This document shows positions 10,542 through 20,117 of a stretch of 64,000 nt of DNA, piece by piece. The position numbers were made by a program, and so were the translations under genes. The notes under the pieces were generated by a model that was not told the origin of the DNA, did no database searches, and was given only the letters and a program-made list of their open reading frames with translations. The stretch spans positions 1,559,501-1,623,500 of the forward strand of contig CP033464.1 in the NCBI GenBank assembly GCA_007833815.1. Direction: 5' to 3'. This stretch comes from Brevibacillus laterosporus (GTDB lineage: Bacteria > Bacillota > Bacilli > Brevibacillales > Brevibacillaceae). Every line of letters starts with the position of its first letter. Position 1 is the stretch's first letter.

Positions 10542-11291
10542 ATGAAACAAGTCGGAGTACTCATTATAGGTCATGGTTCCAGCAGTGCAGCATGGGTGGA
10601 GCTAGTGGATCAGGCTGTTGCCAATTTAGACATCCAGGTACCTTACACCACCTGTTTTCTGGAAATGGTAGGAGGACGCCTTATTGAAGATGGACTACGA
10701 GAGCTTGAGACTCGCGGTGTAGAAAAAGTCATAGCGATTCCCCTCTTTGTTGCAGAAGGCAGTACACATATTGATGAAATCGGTTATTTGTTAGGTGCTA
10801 CCGATCATAAATTGGATGATGAGTGGGAAAGATTACACACAACGATGGAAATGATTTATTGTCCACCAATGAACGATCATCCATTTATTCTGGATATTTT
10901 GGAAGAACGAATTCGTGAGCTTTCCTCAGACCCAAAAGAAGAGATACTGTTCCTAGTTGGACACGGCGCGGATGAAGGGGAAAATCATCGAAAGTGGGAA
11001 GAAGTGTTACAGAGTATGACCCAGACTCTGAAGGAACGCTTGAAATTCTCTGAGGCTACCTATGGCACATTACATCCAGATAATCTACGCACTCGGGCGG
11101 AAGAAGCAACCAATCAAGGTAGAACGATTGTTATCCCGCTATTTTTGAGTGAAGGGTATTTCACAAAGAAGGTCATTCCGTCTAATCTGGATGGCTTAAA
11201 CTATGCGTATAGTGGTAAAACATACCTTCCACATCCTTATGTTGCTAAATGGCTACAAGAAGTTGTAGATGAACAGGTGCATAATGTGTAG
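10542..11291 (+). CDS. CbiX-type sirohydrochlorin chelatase
   Basis: 249 residues from ATG 10542 (AGAGGGGCGAAGC upstream); an open frame from 10494 adds 16 unlikely residues. It has two CbiX half domains: VGVLIIGHGSSS at the N-terminus and LFLVGHGADEG near residue 139. Each has the histidine that binds the metal and tetrapyrrole in class II chelatases. It would insert Co2+ or Fe2+ into sirohydrochlorin for cobalamin or siroheme. No tetrapyrrole genes adjoin it, so the metal is undecided. Confidence 0.82.
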   Translation: MKQVGVLIIGHGSSSAAWVELVDQAVANLDIQVPYTTCFLEMVGGRLIEDGLRELETRGVEKVIAIPLFVAEGSTHIDEIGYLLGATDHKLDDEWERLHTTMEMIYCPPMNDHPFILDILEERIRELSSDPKEEILFLVGHGADEGENHRKWEEVLQSMTQTLKERLKFSEATYGTLHPDNLRTRAEEATNQGRTIVIPLFLSEGYFTKKVIPSNLDGLNYAYSGKTYLPHPYVAKWLQEVVDEQVHNV

Positions 11292-11308
11292 AAGGTAGAA
11301 TAATCTAC

Positions 11309-11342
11309 AAGAAGGCTCAACAACAGGGGCCTTCTTTTTTAT
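11309..11342 (+). terminator. Terminator of the chelatase gene
   Basis: AAGAAGGC / GCCTTCTT stem with a T6 tail about 20 bases after the stop. Confidence 0.8.
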
Positions 11343-11539
11343 TGTGTAAGGCATCCGGTGAAACTTGAGGTAAAATAAGGGGAAGTGCAACGATGGTTCA
11401 AGTAAAGGCTAGATGGAACCCAAGTTTTCTAAAAAAAGTTGTAGGCACAAAGAAGAAGCATTCATACATAAAATGAAGAAGTTGGGAAAAAACGAGTAGG
11501 ATGAGTAGAGCTGTTGTCGTTAAGAAAGAGAGGTTATCT

Positions 11540-12274
11540 ATGATTGAGGTACAGTGTGTGACAAAAGCATTTAAAGATGTTGTGGCTGTGGATCAGCTTT
11601 CACTACTATGTCGACCGGGTGAGGTACTGGGTCTTCTAGGGGAAAATGGAGCCGGTAAAACTACAACTATGCGCATGATGGCAACGATTTTGACCCCTAC
11701 CAGCGGGGATATTATCATGGATGGTTACTCGGTTAAAACACATCCAATGGAAGTCCGTAAACGCATTGGTTTGTTGTTTGGCGGTGATGTGGAACTTTAC
11801 GCTAGGTTGACGGCAAGAGAGAACATTAAATACATAGGTAAGTTGCATGGGTTGAATGAAAAGCTGATAGATCAGCGAATTGAAGAGGTTAGCAAACAGT
11901 TGGACATGAGTGAATTTTTGGATCGTAGGGTGGGGCCTTTTTCCCGCGGAATGAGACAGAAGGTAGCGATTGCAAGGTCGTTAGTACATGATCCAGAAGT
12001 GATCTTGTTTGACGAGCCTACTACTGGTTTAGATATCACGGCAGCAAGCGTATTTCGACGATTAATTAAAAAATTACAACAACAAAACAAAACGATACTG
12101 TTTTCCACACATAACATGGGCGAAGTAGAGAAACTCTGCTCTAGAGTAACAATCATGCACAAAGGGAAGTTGATTGTAGAAGGTACGATCCCCGCTTTGC
12201 GTAAACGCTATGATCTACAAGATATGGACGACATCTTTATGCGAGCGGTCGGAGGTGAGAAAGAGAATGAATAG
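11540..12274 (+). CDS. NatA-like ABC transporter ATP-binding protein
   Basis: 244 residues from ATG 11540 (AAGAAAGAGAGG upstream). Walker A is GENGAGKTTT, signature FSRGMRQKVAIA, Walker B ILFDEPTTGLD, His switch STHNM. The length and VRKRIGLLFGGDVELYARLT segment match NatA, the ATPase of Na+ or drug exporters. Its end overlaps natB by eight bases (translational coupling). Confidence 0.88.
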   Translation: MIEVQCVTKAFKDVVAVDQLSLLCRPGEVLGLLGENGAGKTTTMRMMATILTPTSGDIIMDGYSVKTHPMEVRKRIGLLFGGDVELYARLTARENIKYIGKLHGLNEKLIDQRIEEVSKQLDMSEFLDRRVGPFSRGMRQKVAIARSLVHDPEVILFDEPTTGLDITAASVFRRLIKKLQQQNKTILFSTHNMGEVEKLCSRVTIMHKGKLIVEGTIPALRKRYDLQDMDDIFMRAVGGEKENE

Positions 12275-13451
12275 ACAGCATGTATGGATTGTCTTTCAAA
12301 AGGAAATGACGGATCTTATTCGGGATCGCAAAACTTGGATCGGGGCCTTAGTTATCCCTTTGGTTGTTGTTCCATTATTTGTATTTTTAATGTCTTTTTC
12401 TATGAATGGGGTCGCAAAAGAGGCTCAATCCTTCGTTCCGCTGATTGTTAATGCAAATAGTCAGCATCCCTTTGTACAAATCTTACAAAAAAATGATAGT
12501 GTAAAAATCATTCAGGCAGAAGATCCTCTGGTGGCAATTAAGAATGGGGATGCGAGGGCTTTCATTAAACTACCTGAACAGTTGCAGAATAGATTACAAG
12601 CAGGTGAGGCTGTCGATATTACTATTTGGTATGATCCCTCTAATCAAAAATCTACCTATGCCAAAACGTTAATTGAAAAATCTCTGGAGGAATATCAAAA
12701 GGACGTTGTCGCCAAGCGGTTACAGCATGTAGGATTGTCGATTGAGGCGATTGAGCCACTCCATACCAAGTTTGAAAGCGTAGCTAGTGATGAGAAGGTG
12801 TCTGGTAGTATTTTATCCGGCGTTATGATCATCCTCATGATTGCTTCTCTAATCTCTGGGGGCTTACCAGCTGCCACAGACTTAATTGCGGGAGAGAAGG
12901 AACGAGGCACGTTAGAGACACTGATAAGCGCTCCGATAACAGCCAACAGCGTGTTAACAGCGAAATTATTTACTGTCATGATTATGAGTGGCGTCAGTTC
13001 GTTAGCCTCGGTGATTAGTGTATCGCTGATTTTTACATTTGCGCCAATTAATCATGATGCAGGAGGACTCTCTCTGCAATTTTTCACGGGTAGTTCCATT
13101 ATAGTGTTGCTTATCGTGGTTATTTTACTTGCCGCTATGTTTGCTGGCATCATGTTAAGTATTAGTTCTTTTGCCAAATCCTTTAAAGAAGCGCAGACAT
13201 ACATGACCCCGCTTGTTTTGGTAGGATTGGTACCTGCTTACCTGATGATGCCGCTCAATCCGATCGATATCCCATCCGTCTACTATTTGTTGCCTATCTT
13301 TAATGGAGTGGCGATCTTTAAAGAGATTTTCTATGGGGAGTTACAGGCTATGCATGCCATTCTAGTGGTGTTTACGTCGCTTTGTTATGTGATTGTAGCT
13401 ATTAAGGTGGCGGCGAAGTTCTTTAAACGGGAGAATTTGTTAGTGAAATAA
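12267..13451 (+). CDS. NatB-like ABC transporter permease
   Basis: 394 residues from ATG 12267 (GGAGGTGAGAAAGAG upstream). Topology is ABC2-type: one N-terminal helix (residues about 23-43), a large extracytoplasmic domain of some 150 residues, then five or six C-terminal helices. The AGEKERGTLETLISAP motif before the helices is the coupling segment seen in NatB. With the preceding ATPase it forms an exporter; substrate (Na+, bacteriocin or drug) is inferred from family only. Confidence 0.87.
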   Translation: MNRQHVWIVFQKEMTDLIRDRKTWIGALVIPLVVVPLFVFLMSFSMNGVAKEAQSFVPLIVNANSQHPFVQILQKNDSVKIIQAEDPLVAIKNGDARAFIKLPEQLQNRLQAGEAVDITIWYDPSNQKSTYAKTLIEKSLEEYQKDVVAKRLQHVGLSIEAIEPLHTKFESVASDEKVSGSILSGVMIILMIASLISGGLPAATDLIAGEKERGTLETLISAPITANSVLTAKLFTVMIMSGVSSLASVISVSLIFTFAPINHDAGGLSLQFFTGSSIIVLLIVVILLAAMFAGIMLSISSFAKSFKEAQTYMTPLVLVGLVPAYLMMPLNPIDIPSVYYLLPIFNGVAIFKEIFYGELQAMHAILVVFTSLCYVIVAIKVAAKFFKRENLLVK

Positions 13452-13457
13452 AAAATA

Positions 13458-13494
13458 GCTTGGCTCCGCAAAGAGCCAAGTTTGTATTTTTGTT
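13458..13494. terminator. Terminator between natB and the glucokinase gene
   Basis: CTTGGCTC / GAGCCAAG stem followed by TTTGTATTTTTG. Confidence 0.85.
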
Positions 13495-13587
13495 TTAACG
13501 AAGCACTACAACTGAACCAAACGACTGAATGAGATAACGAAGTCTAAGCTTCTCTATCAGTGGCTTGGTATGGTAAAGCTACTCGAT

Positions 13588-14541
13588 TTACATGACCTGA
13601 GCTTGTTTTACTAGCCAACCTGCCCCAATTACACCTGCGTCATTACCAAGTGTAGCAGGCAAAATTTCGCATGACTCCGCGGCAATTTTCCAAGTGTAGG
13701 TGTCAAAAGACTTGCGGATCAGCTTGAATAAGACGTCGCCTGCCGCAGATACGCCACCACCGATCACAATTTTGGCAGGATTCAGCAGGTTAGCTATATG
13801 AGAAAGTCCAAATCCGGTATAGAAAGCAGCCTGGTCAATTACTTCTTGAGCGGCTGAATCTCCCTCTGCCGCTGCGTCAAAAGCATCTTTGGCAGTTAAG
13901 GAACCTTTCTCTGCTAGCTGTTTAGCTAAATACATACTGCGTCCTTCCATTGCCGCTTTTTCCAACCCCAAAATAATGGCTGTCGCAGAACCGTATCGCT
14001 CCATGCAACCCTTTTTGCCACAATTGCAAAGTGGGCCATCTGGATTAACCGTTACATGACCGATCTCACCACCGACTCCCTTTACACCATGAACGATCTT
14101 GCCGTCGATAATGATACCACCGCCAATACCTGTACCGAGTGTCACAGCAATCAGGTTATCTGTTCCCCGCCCAGCGCCGCACCACATTTCACCCAGAGCG
14201 GCTGCGTTGGCGTCATTTTCTACATATGTGGGTAAACCAGTTAGGGCCTCTGTTTTAGCTTTCAGCGCAGTATCCTTTAAGCCTAGATTCACAGCTTCAT
14301 ATACGAAACCGGTTTCAATATCTACCGGACCTGGTACACCGATGCCAATACCATAGGTTTCTTCTTTGGAGAAACCATGCTCTTCCATCAGTTGGTCGAT
14401 AGTAGCTGCCATCTGGTGAATAATTGCATCTTCTCCTTCAGGAACAGGAGTAGGTATTTGTGTTTTTGCTATAATGTTACCCAATTCATCAAGTAGTGCT
14501 ACTTTAATGGTGGTACCTCCGATGTCTACTCCTATAATCAT
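13588..14541 (-). CDS. glcK: ROK-family glucokinase
   Basis: 317 residues from the ATG at 14541. AAGGGG sits about 24 bases upstream and in-frame TTG/GTG codons lie closer to it, so the start may be 7-10 codons earlier. IGVDIGGTTIKVALL is the ATP-binding phosphate motif, TLGTGIGGGIII the ROK signature, and CNCGKKGCMERYGS the zinc-binding CXCGXXGCXE motif. It phosphorylates glucose with ATP in the cytoplasm. It diverges from the lipid kinase gene. Confidence 0.9.
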   Translation of the reverse strand: MIIGVDIGGTTIKVALLDELGNIIAKTQIPTPVPEGEDAIIHQMAATIDQLMEEHGFSKEETYGIGIGVPGPVDIETGFVYEAVNLGLKDTALKAKTEALTGLPTYVENDANAAALGEMWCGAGRGTDNLIAVTLGTGIGGGIIIDGKIVHGVKGVGGEIGHVTVNPDGPLCNCGKKGCMERYGSATAIILGLEKAAMEGRSMYLAKQLAEKGSLTAKDAFDAAAEGDSAAQEVIDQAAFYTGFGLSHIANLLNPAKIVIGGGVSAAGDVLFKLIRKSFDTYTWKIAAESCEILPATLGNDAGVIGAGWLVKQAQVM

Positions 14542-14735
14542 ACGTTTCGCCAAGCCCAACACACCCCTTGTCCAGAACTCATCTTTCATTAATAGTACCA
14601 TGAGTAGAGTGGCTAAAATAGGCAAAATCATGTGACAAGCCGCATAATGATTCCCAAAAATGGTCATACAGGATATGATGAGTATGGTATCATGATAAAA
14701 TTCGAAAATATTACGTAACGGAAGAAGGGACGCGA

Positions 14736-15626
14736 ATGAAGAGAGCACGTCTAATCTATAATCCGACCTCAGGGCGTGAAGCTGTTCGCCGTCAGTTGCC
14801 AGAGATTCTAGAGACGCTGGAAGAGGCCGGATATGAAACTTCTTGTCATGCTACCAAAGGGGAAGGGGACGCTACCAGAGAGGCTGCCCGAGCCGTAACA
14901 AGACAATTCGACCTTGTCATCGCAGCAGGTGGGGACGGCACTATATATGAAGTAATCAATGGGATGGCCGAAAAGAAAAACAGACCCAAGCTCGGTATTA
15001 TTCCTGCTGGTACAACCAACGATTTTGCCCGAGCCCTTGGTATTCCTAAATCCTTAAAAAAAGCAAGTCAAGTCATCGCAGCCGGTCGTACACAAAAGAT
15101 GGATGTAGGCAAAATGAACGACCGTTATTTCATTAATATTGCTGGCGGTGGAACACTGACTGAATTAACCTATGAAGTACCCAGTAAATTAAAAACCATG
15201 GTAGGCCAGCTCGCCTACTATTTAAAGGGAATAGAAAAGCTTCCGTTCATCACCCCGACACATATCCGCATCGAGACGCGTAATCAGGTTATGGTGGATG
15301 AGGAAGTTATGCTGTTTCTCATTTCTAACAGTAATTCTGTAGGTGGTTTTGAGAAGATAGCCCCTGCGGCTAGTCTTTCAGATGGGAAGCTCGATTGCAT
15401 TGTATTAAAGAAGGCAACGTTACCAGAGATCGTTCGTATCGTTAGTATGGCAATAAAAGGAGATCACATAAAAGATCCCCATGTGTTATATTTTCAATCC
15501 GATTACATTAAAGCAACAACCAATGATGAGCAACAGGTACTATTAAATCTGGATGGAGAATTGGGCGGAGAATTGCCTTGTGAGTGTTACACCCTCTCCA
15601 ATCATCTAGAGATTTTTGTACCATGA
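14736..15626 (+). CDS. DagK/YegS-family diacylglycerol (lipid) kinase
   Basis: 296 residues. It starts with ARLIYNPTSGRE. AAGGDGTIYEVING is the catalytic GGDGT loop, and LGIIPAGTTNDFARALG follows. It phosphorylates diacylglycerol or a related lipid at the inner membrane face, feeding phospholipid recycling. The rlmD gene starts 35 bases on, and pairing of these two genes is common in Bacillales. Confidence 0.9.
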   Translation: MKRARLIYNPTSGREAVRRQLPEILETLEEAGYETSCHATKGEGDATREAARAVTRQFDLVIAAGGDGTIYEVINGMAEKKNRPKLGIIPAGTTNDFARALGIPKSLKKASQVIAAGRTQKMDVGKMNDRYFINIAGGGTLTELTYEVPSKLKTMVGQLAYYLKGIEKLPFITPTHIRIETRNQVMVDEEVMLFLISNSNSVGGFEKIAPAASLSDGKLDCIVLKKATLPEIVRIVSMAIKGDHIKDPHVLYFQSDYIKATTNDEQQVLLNLDGELGGELPCECYTLSNHLEIFVP

Positions 15627-15661
15627 CATAGATTTATGGAATATTAAAGGAGTTAGACAGA

Positions 15662-17329
15662 GTGAGAAAATCAGGAACAGGAAAATCACAACGCGGCAAC
15701 AAACAGAGAAAAGAACCGAACCAATCTAGAGAGCAACAACCTAAAAATTACCCTGTGCAACTGGAGCAAATGGTGGACTTGGAAATTACCGGTCTTAACC
15801 ATGAAGCGGAAGGGGTCGGCAGATATAACGGCTATACGCTGTTTGTGAAAGGAGCTTTGCCTGGCGAAACAGTCAGAGCAAAAGTCATCCATGCCAAAAA
15901 GAACTTTGGCTATGCTCAGTTGGTCGAGATCATGACTACGAGCGATCATAGAGAGGAGCCACCCTGTCCGGTCTACGATCGTTGTGGCGGCTGTTCCTTA
16001 CAACACCTGATATATAGCGAACAACTGCGCCACAAGCAGCAGATCGTCATGGATAATCTGCGTCGTATTGGTGGGTTCCGCATCGAGGGTGAGGAAGAGA
16101 AAGGCTTGCGTATGAAATGTGAAGCTGTCTCTTCGGTGAATGATGAAACTGCTACCTTTGACGTAGTCCCAACTAGTTCAACCGTAGTTGCACCACGTAA
16201 CAGTGAACTAGTAACAGATGAAGCACACAAAAGTGAAGGTGTAACCGCTGAGCAGATTACAAAAGAACCACTCAGCAATGGTGTAGCACTAGTGGAACCA
16301 GCAAAGGCTGTAAAGGTACTTCCAACACTGGGAATGACAGACCCGTGGCGTTATCGTAACAAGGCACAAGTGCCAATTGGAGAGGAAAACGGCGCGTTAA
16401 TCGGCGGTTTCTATGCAGAAAAATCACATGACATTATCGACATAAACGAATGCCTCATCCAGCATCAATCCAACGATGAAGTAGTAGCAACGGTGAAACG
16501 GATCGCAGAACGCCTAGGAATTGAGCCTTACAACGAGGTAAAGCACACAGGATTGTTACGTCATGTGGTGGCAAAAGTAGGTGCAAAAACAGGAGATCTC
16601 ATGTTGGTGCTCATTACGACAGAAGCATTCTTGCCAGAGAGAGAACAGCTCATCCAGCTTATCCGTGCTGAATTACCAGGTGTGAAAAGCATGGTACAAA
16701 ATATTAACGTGCGCAGAACCAACGTGATTTTCGGAGATGAAACCTTCACGATGTGGGGCGATGACGTTATTTATGACTATATCGGACCGATCAAGTTTGC
16801 TATCTCGGCTCGCTCTTTCTATCAGGTGAACCCGGAACAGACAGATGTGCTGTACAGCAAAACGCTGGAATATGCAGGGTTAGAGGGAGACGAGACCGTT
16901 ATTGATGCGTATTGCGGTATCGGGACAATCTCGCTGTTCCTAGCTCAAAAGGCTAAGCACGTGTACGGCGTGGAAATTGTGCCAGAAGCAATTGCGGATG
17001 CGAAAAGAAATGCAGAGCTGAATGGATTTGAGAACGTCAGCTTTGAAGTGGGGCCTGCTGAGGTAGTTATCCCGAACTGGCGCAAGCAAGGTATTGTGGC
17101 TGATGTAATAGTGGTAGACCCACCGCGTAAAGGCTGCGATGAGGCGTTGCTAACGACCATTTTGCAGATGCAGCCGAAGAAAGTGGTATATGTGTCCTGT
17201 AATCCGTCTACGTTGGCGCGGGATTTGAAGGTGCTAGCGGAGCAGTATGAGGTTGTGGAAGTGCAGCCGGTGGATATGTTTCCACATACGGGGCATGTGG
17301 AGAGTGTGGCTTTGCTTAATCGTAAATAA
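15662..17329 (+). CDS. rlmD: 23S rRNA (uracil-5-)-methyltransferase RlmD/RlmCD (RumA)
   Basis: 555 residues, GTG start. A basic N-terminal tail is followed by a TRAM domain (residues about 38-100), the Fe-S cysteines [10 protein letters not shown] and, from about residue 340, the SAM methyltransferase fold ([27 protein letters not shown]). [13 protein letters not shown] carries the catalytic Cys. Residues about 143-218 are a low-complexity Val/Thr/Glu-rich insert that most relatives lack. The last codons ([12 protein letters not shown]) are the target of the integrated elements downstream: the visible 3' end is whole, probably re-supplied by the inserted element. Confidence 0.95.
   Translation: MRKSGTGKSQRGNKQRKEPNQSREQQPKNYPVQLEQMVDLEITGLNHEAEGVGRYNGYTLFVKGALPGETVRAKVIHAKKNFGYAQLVEIMTTSDHREEPPCPVYDRCGGCSLQHLIYSEQLRHKQQIVMDNLRRIGGFRIEGEEEKGLRMKCEAVSSVNDETATFDVVPTSSTVVAPRNSELVTDEAHKSEGVTAEQITKEPLSNGVALVEPAKAVKVLPTLGMTDPWRYRNKAQVPIGEENGALIGGFYAEKSHDIIDINECLIQHQSNDEVVATVKRIAERLGIEPYNEVKHTGLLRHVVAKVGAKTGDLMLVLITTEAFLPEREQLIQLIRAELPGVKSMVQNINVRRTNVIFGDETFTMWGDDVIYDYIGPIKFAISARSFYQVNPEQTDVLYSKTLEYAGLEGDETVIDAYCGIGTISLFLAQKAKHVYGVEIVPEAIADAKRNAELNGFENVSFEVGPAEVVIPNWRKQGIVADVIVVDPPRKGCDEALLTTILQMQPKKVVYVSCNPSTLARDLKVLAEQYEVVEVQPVDMFPHTGHVESVALLNRK
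17291..17329 (+). repeat. Attachment site copy 1 (rlmD 3' end, left junction)
   Basis: Codons for [12 protein letters not shown] and stop. Bases 17294-17317 are identical to 52693-52716 (24 of 24). In-frame homologues recur at 25611, 50639 and 55144. This is the expected form of attL for an integrase that targets a gene 3' end and restores it. Confidence 0.85.
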
Positions 17330-17335
17330 ATGGCG

Positions 17336-17367
17336 AAAACCCTTGGTATACAAGGGTTTTTTGTTTT
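17336..17367 (+). terminator. Terminator after rlmD
   Basis: AAAACCCTTG / CAAGGGTTTT stem with a T run. A near copy sits after attachment copy 5 at 55200. Confidence 0.88.
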
Positions 17368-17390
17368 GGGCATATGATGGAGTGAAGGAT

Positions 17391-17409
17391 TTGACCACAT
17401 TTTGACCAC
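17391..17409. repeat. Paired TTGACCAC repeats, likely integrase arm sites
   Basis: TTGACCAC at 17391 and 17402, 11 bases apart. The same octamer recurs at 25473 (partner TGACCAC at 25486) near the other end of element 1, and at 55277 (TGACCAC at 55249). Confidence 0.6.
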
Positions 17410-17451
17410 AAAAGCTTTATATTTGTAGTTTTTTAGCATGTAGATTTGCAG

Positions 17452-17640
17452 TTAAAAGAATTTTATAAGTTGAGCATCTATTACCCATGTTCCATCTTCT
17501 AACATAGGAGCACTAGTTGCTAACATCTCCGAGATAATCTTTCCAGAAGGCTCTATTATACGAAATTTTTCACCTTTAATTATTTCATATGTTTCAACTT
17601 CAGTCCATTTTCCATTGCGTAATACTTTAACTATATTCAT
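17452..17640 (-). CDS. Hypothetical protein, 62 aa
   Basis: Small protein with beta-rich, mildly acidic sequence. Its ATG overlaps the stop of the upstream gene by four bases (ATGA), which supports translation. It is the last of four small genes between the attachment site and the integrase. Function unknown. Confidence 0.65.
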   Translation of the reverse strand: MNIVKVLRNGKWTEVETYEIIKGEKFRIIEPSGKIISEMLATSAPMLEDGTWVIDAQLIKFF

Positions 17641-17954
17641 TGGTTACACTCCTCAAAAATATTTTGTTCAGATGGAGATTTGTCAATTTCATCTAAAAAC
17701 TCCCAAACTGCATCTTCTAAATCTAGTTTTTCTAAAACATCTTGTCGTTTCTCATAAAGAAACTCATCTTCCCAAAGTACAGATTGATATCGTAATAAGC
17801 ATTCTTTCGCTCTTTGATGAACTTCTAAATCTGATAGTTGCTTTATATCAAAGTTTCTAATAAAATCATCAAAAGCAAAAATTATGGCTTCTGTTGCTCC
17901 AAAAAAATCGAGATCCATCATTAACTCTATAAATATAGCTTGCTCACGATTCAT
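17637..17954 (-). CDS. Hypothetical acidic helical protein, about 105 aa
   Basis: Start ATG 17954 with AAAGGA upstream (a TTG three codons earlier is possible). Predicted mostly helical and strongly acidic at its C-terminus. It overlaps the 62-aa gene. Possibly an immunity-like or anti-host protein, but no family is recognised. Confidence 0.6.
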   Translation of the reverse strand: MNREQAIFIELMMDLDFFGATEAIIFAFDDFIRNFDIKQLSDLEVHQRAKECLLRYQSVLWEDEFLYEKRQDVLEKLDLEDAVWEFLDEIDKSPSEQNIFEECNQ

Positions 17955-17969
17955 TATAATCAAATCCTT

Positions 17970-18401
17970 TTATGAATTTTTATATGAAGGGTCAATATCA
18001 TCGTCATCATAAGTATCGATTAAGCTTTCTCGGTGGGCTTCTTCCACAATTTTTGTTTCTAATGAATCTTCAATAAAACTTTTTACTGTTTCAATATTAC
18101 GATCTTCATCGTAGGGAGCAGCACAACTTATGACATTTCCTAATGAGTCTAGAATGGTTAACATGTATTTTTGAAACGTCTCGTAATCTCCGTTAAATTC
18201 ATTTTTTATGTCTAACGACCCTATTAATTGTTTTATTGCAGCAAGTCTAATATCTGAATTCCAGTAGTGTTTCTCATCACCTTGAATCAATATAGAAAGG
18301 GTTACTCCGTTTTCGTTTCCAGTGCATCTGATATCGAATGGTTCATTAATATCAAATCCATATTCAGATATTGTTGAAAGGAATTTTGATCTATTCTTCA
18401 T
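17970..18401 (-). CDS. Hypothetical acidic protein, 143 aa
   Basis: ATG 18401 with GGAGG eight bases before it; an open frame to 18416 is not needed. Acidic C-terminus with a DDDDID run. No recognised domain. Accessory gene of element 1. Confidence 0.62.
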   Translation of the reverse strand: MKNRSKFLSTISEYGFDINEPFDIRCTGNENGVTLSILIQGDEKHYWNSDIRLAAIKQLIGSLDIKNEFNGDYETFQKYMLTILDSLGNVISCAAPYDEDRNIETVKSFIEDSLETKIVEEAHRESLIDTYDDDDIDPSYKNS

Positions 18402-18457
18402 AAAAAAAACCTCCATTATTATTTTTAAATGAGTAGAAATCCGATAACTTACAGAAT

Positions 18458-18757
18458 TCAGTGTTCCTTTTTGTATTCATGATAATTATTACAAACTGCA
18501 CACCAAACCCAAACCATATCATGTTCTTCTCTCATGAGCTTTTCTTTTATAGCCATCATAAAAAGCTTTTCATCTGACCATTTTTTCACTTTGGAGGAGT
18601 GAGTATCATAAGGTAGCCCATTCTTAGGAAAGCCATGTGAAACAAGTAGATCACCAACTGCATCGTAATCAAGTTCAGGATCATATTCAATATTTAATAA
18701 ATTTAAGAGCCTTTTTTGTGATTGAGAGGGCTTAAAATCTCTCTTTTTCTTGCTCAT
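18458..18757 (-). CDS. Hypothetical protein with a CxxC pair, 99 aa
   Basis: Basic N-terminus (MSKKKRDFKPSQSQKR) and a C-terminal CAVCNNYHEYKKEH resembling half of a zinc ribbon. The start overlaps the integrase stop by four bases, so it is translated with it. Could be a DNA-binding accessory to the integrase; function inferred only from position. Confidence 0.65.
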   Translation of the reverse strand: MSKKKRDFKPSQSQKRLLNLLNIEYDPELDYDAVGDLLVSHGFPKNGLPYDTHSSKVKKWSDEKLFMMAIKEKLMREEHDMVWVWCAVCNNYHEYKKEH

Positions 18758-19908
18758 TTGTCAATCCTCCTATTTTGAATATCTATTTGCATAGCCTTTT
18801 CAAATCTTCTTGCAGCATGTTCTTGCATATCTCTAGTGACATGACTGTATACATTCATAGTCATAGAAGCATCTGAATGACCAAGGCGCTCAGAAACGAT
18901 CTTGACATGTTCCCCTAACTGTAAAAGAATAGTTGCATGAGTATGACGTAAGTCATGAAACCTAATCTTAGTAACATTACTTTTCTTGATTAATCTTCTA
19001 AAATTGTCTGTAAGGCTTCGTGGATGAACAGGGATTCCTAATTCATTCGCAATAACTAGGCCATGATCCTCATAGACTTCTCTAACCTTGTTGATATGAG
19101 TTTGTTGTAACTCTTTATGGACATGTAATTCTTTCACTAAGGATTCAGGTATAGATACTAGACGGTTAGAGCGACCCGTTTTTGGTTCCCAAAAATGAAA
19201 CTCACACCCTTTTGAATAATAAAGATTTTGGCAGACACTAAGCTTTCCATTCGCTAAATCAATATCTTTCCAACGTAAGGCTAAAACTTCACCTCTACGT
19301 AATCCTGTATAGATCGCAATGAGATAAATCATGTAAAAGTTATGATTTTTTTCTTCCTTGGCAATACTAAGAAAGCGATTAATTTCTTCAATTGACCATA
19401 CTGCTTTTTCTTTTTTTCGTATGGTAGGTGGATCAACCAAATCAAAAATATTAGATTGAATATTCTGTATCCTAATCTGATACTTCATAAAACTGCGCAT
19501 AATTGCATGTAGGTATGTAACGTACTCAGGAGAAAGATCTTCATCTTGAAGTCTTTTATAGTATTTTTGGATGTGTATCGGTTTTAACTCTCCTAATTTA
19601 ACATGACCAAATGCAGGGATTAGGCGTTTTAAAATAGCCTTTGAATAATTTTCATAAGTGGATAAACGTAGAGTAGCCTTTAACTGATAGTCTAACCATT
19701 CGAGCATAAGGTCAGATATCGTTTTTTTGGATGGTTCTATGTAATTATCCTTTCCAACTAGGGTAATTAATTCTGCACATGCTTTTTCAGCTTCCTTTTT
19801 GGTTTTGAATCCGCCTTTAGTTTTTTGTTCTCTGGAGCCATCTGGTTTTCTTCCTATATCTACAGTGAACGACCATGTGTTACCACGTTTTCTAAAGTAT
19901 CCTGTCAT
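18754..19908 (-). CDS. Tyrosine recombinase / integrase of element 1
   Basis: 384 residues, full length for Tn916/ICE-type integrases. It has an N-terminal arm-binding domain (residues 1-60), a SAM-like core-binding domain (65-160) and a catalytic domain with Arg204, His318, Arg321, His344 and nucleophile Tyr354 all present. It should catalyse insertion and excision at the rlmD 3' end. The excisionase gene overlaps its start by four bases. Remnants of related integrases lie at 25817, 52884 and 55340. Confidence 0.93.
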   Translation of the reverse strand: MTGYFRKRGNTWSFTVDIGRKPDGSREQKTKGGFKTKKEAEKACAELITLVGKDNYIEPSKKTISDLMLEWLDYQLKATLRLSTYENYSKAILKRLIPAFGHVKLGELKPIHIQKYYKRLQDEDLSPEYVTYLHAIMRSFMKYQIRIQNIQSNIFDLVDPPTIRKKEKAVWSIEEINRFLSIAKEEKNHNFYMIYLIAIYTGLRRGEVLALRWKDIDLANGKLSVCQNLYYSKGCEFHFWEPKTGRSNRLVSIPESLVKELHVHKELQQTHINKVREVYEDHGLVIANELGIPVHPRSLTDNFRRLIKKSNVTKIRFHDLRHTHATILLQLGEHVKIVSERLGHSDASMTMNVYSHVTRDMQEHAARRFEKAMQIDIQNRRIDK

Positions 19909-20117
19909 ATCGTATTACCAGCTTGCATATTGAGCCATGAAAAGAATGAGTCTCTAGCAACCCGTTTGCATCGTCCTATACGGATAAGAGGGAAGTTATT
20001 TAGCTCCATGATCTCGTATGCTACACGCTTAGATACTCCAATGATTTCCGATAGATCGGAAGCGTTTAATACCAAAGGATAATCTTCAATTTTTTTTGTT
20101 TGAGTATTATTGTTCAT
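19905..20117 (-). CDS. Excisionase-like MerR-fold DNA-binding protein
   Basis: 70 residues. The NASDLSEIIGVSKRVAYEIM segment is the winged-helix recognition unit of the helix-turn-helix 17/Xis family. It is translationally coupled to the integrase and overlaps rep. Likely a directionality factor for element excision. Confidence 0.85.
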   Translation of the reverse strand: MNNNTQTKKIEDYPLVLNASDLSEIIGVSKRVAYEIMELNNFPLIRIGRCKRVARDSFFSWLNMQAGNTI

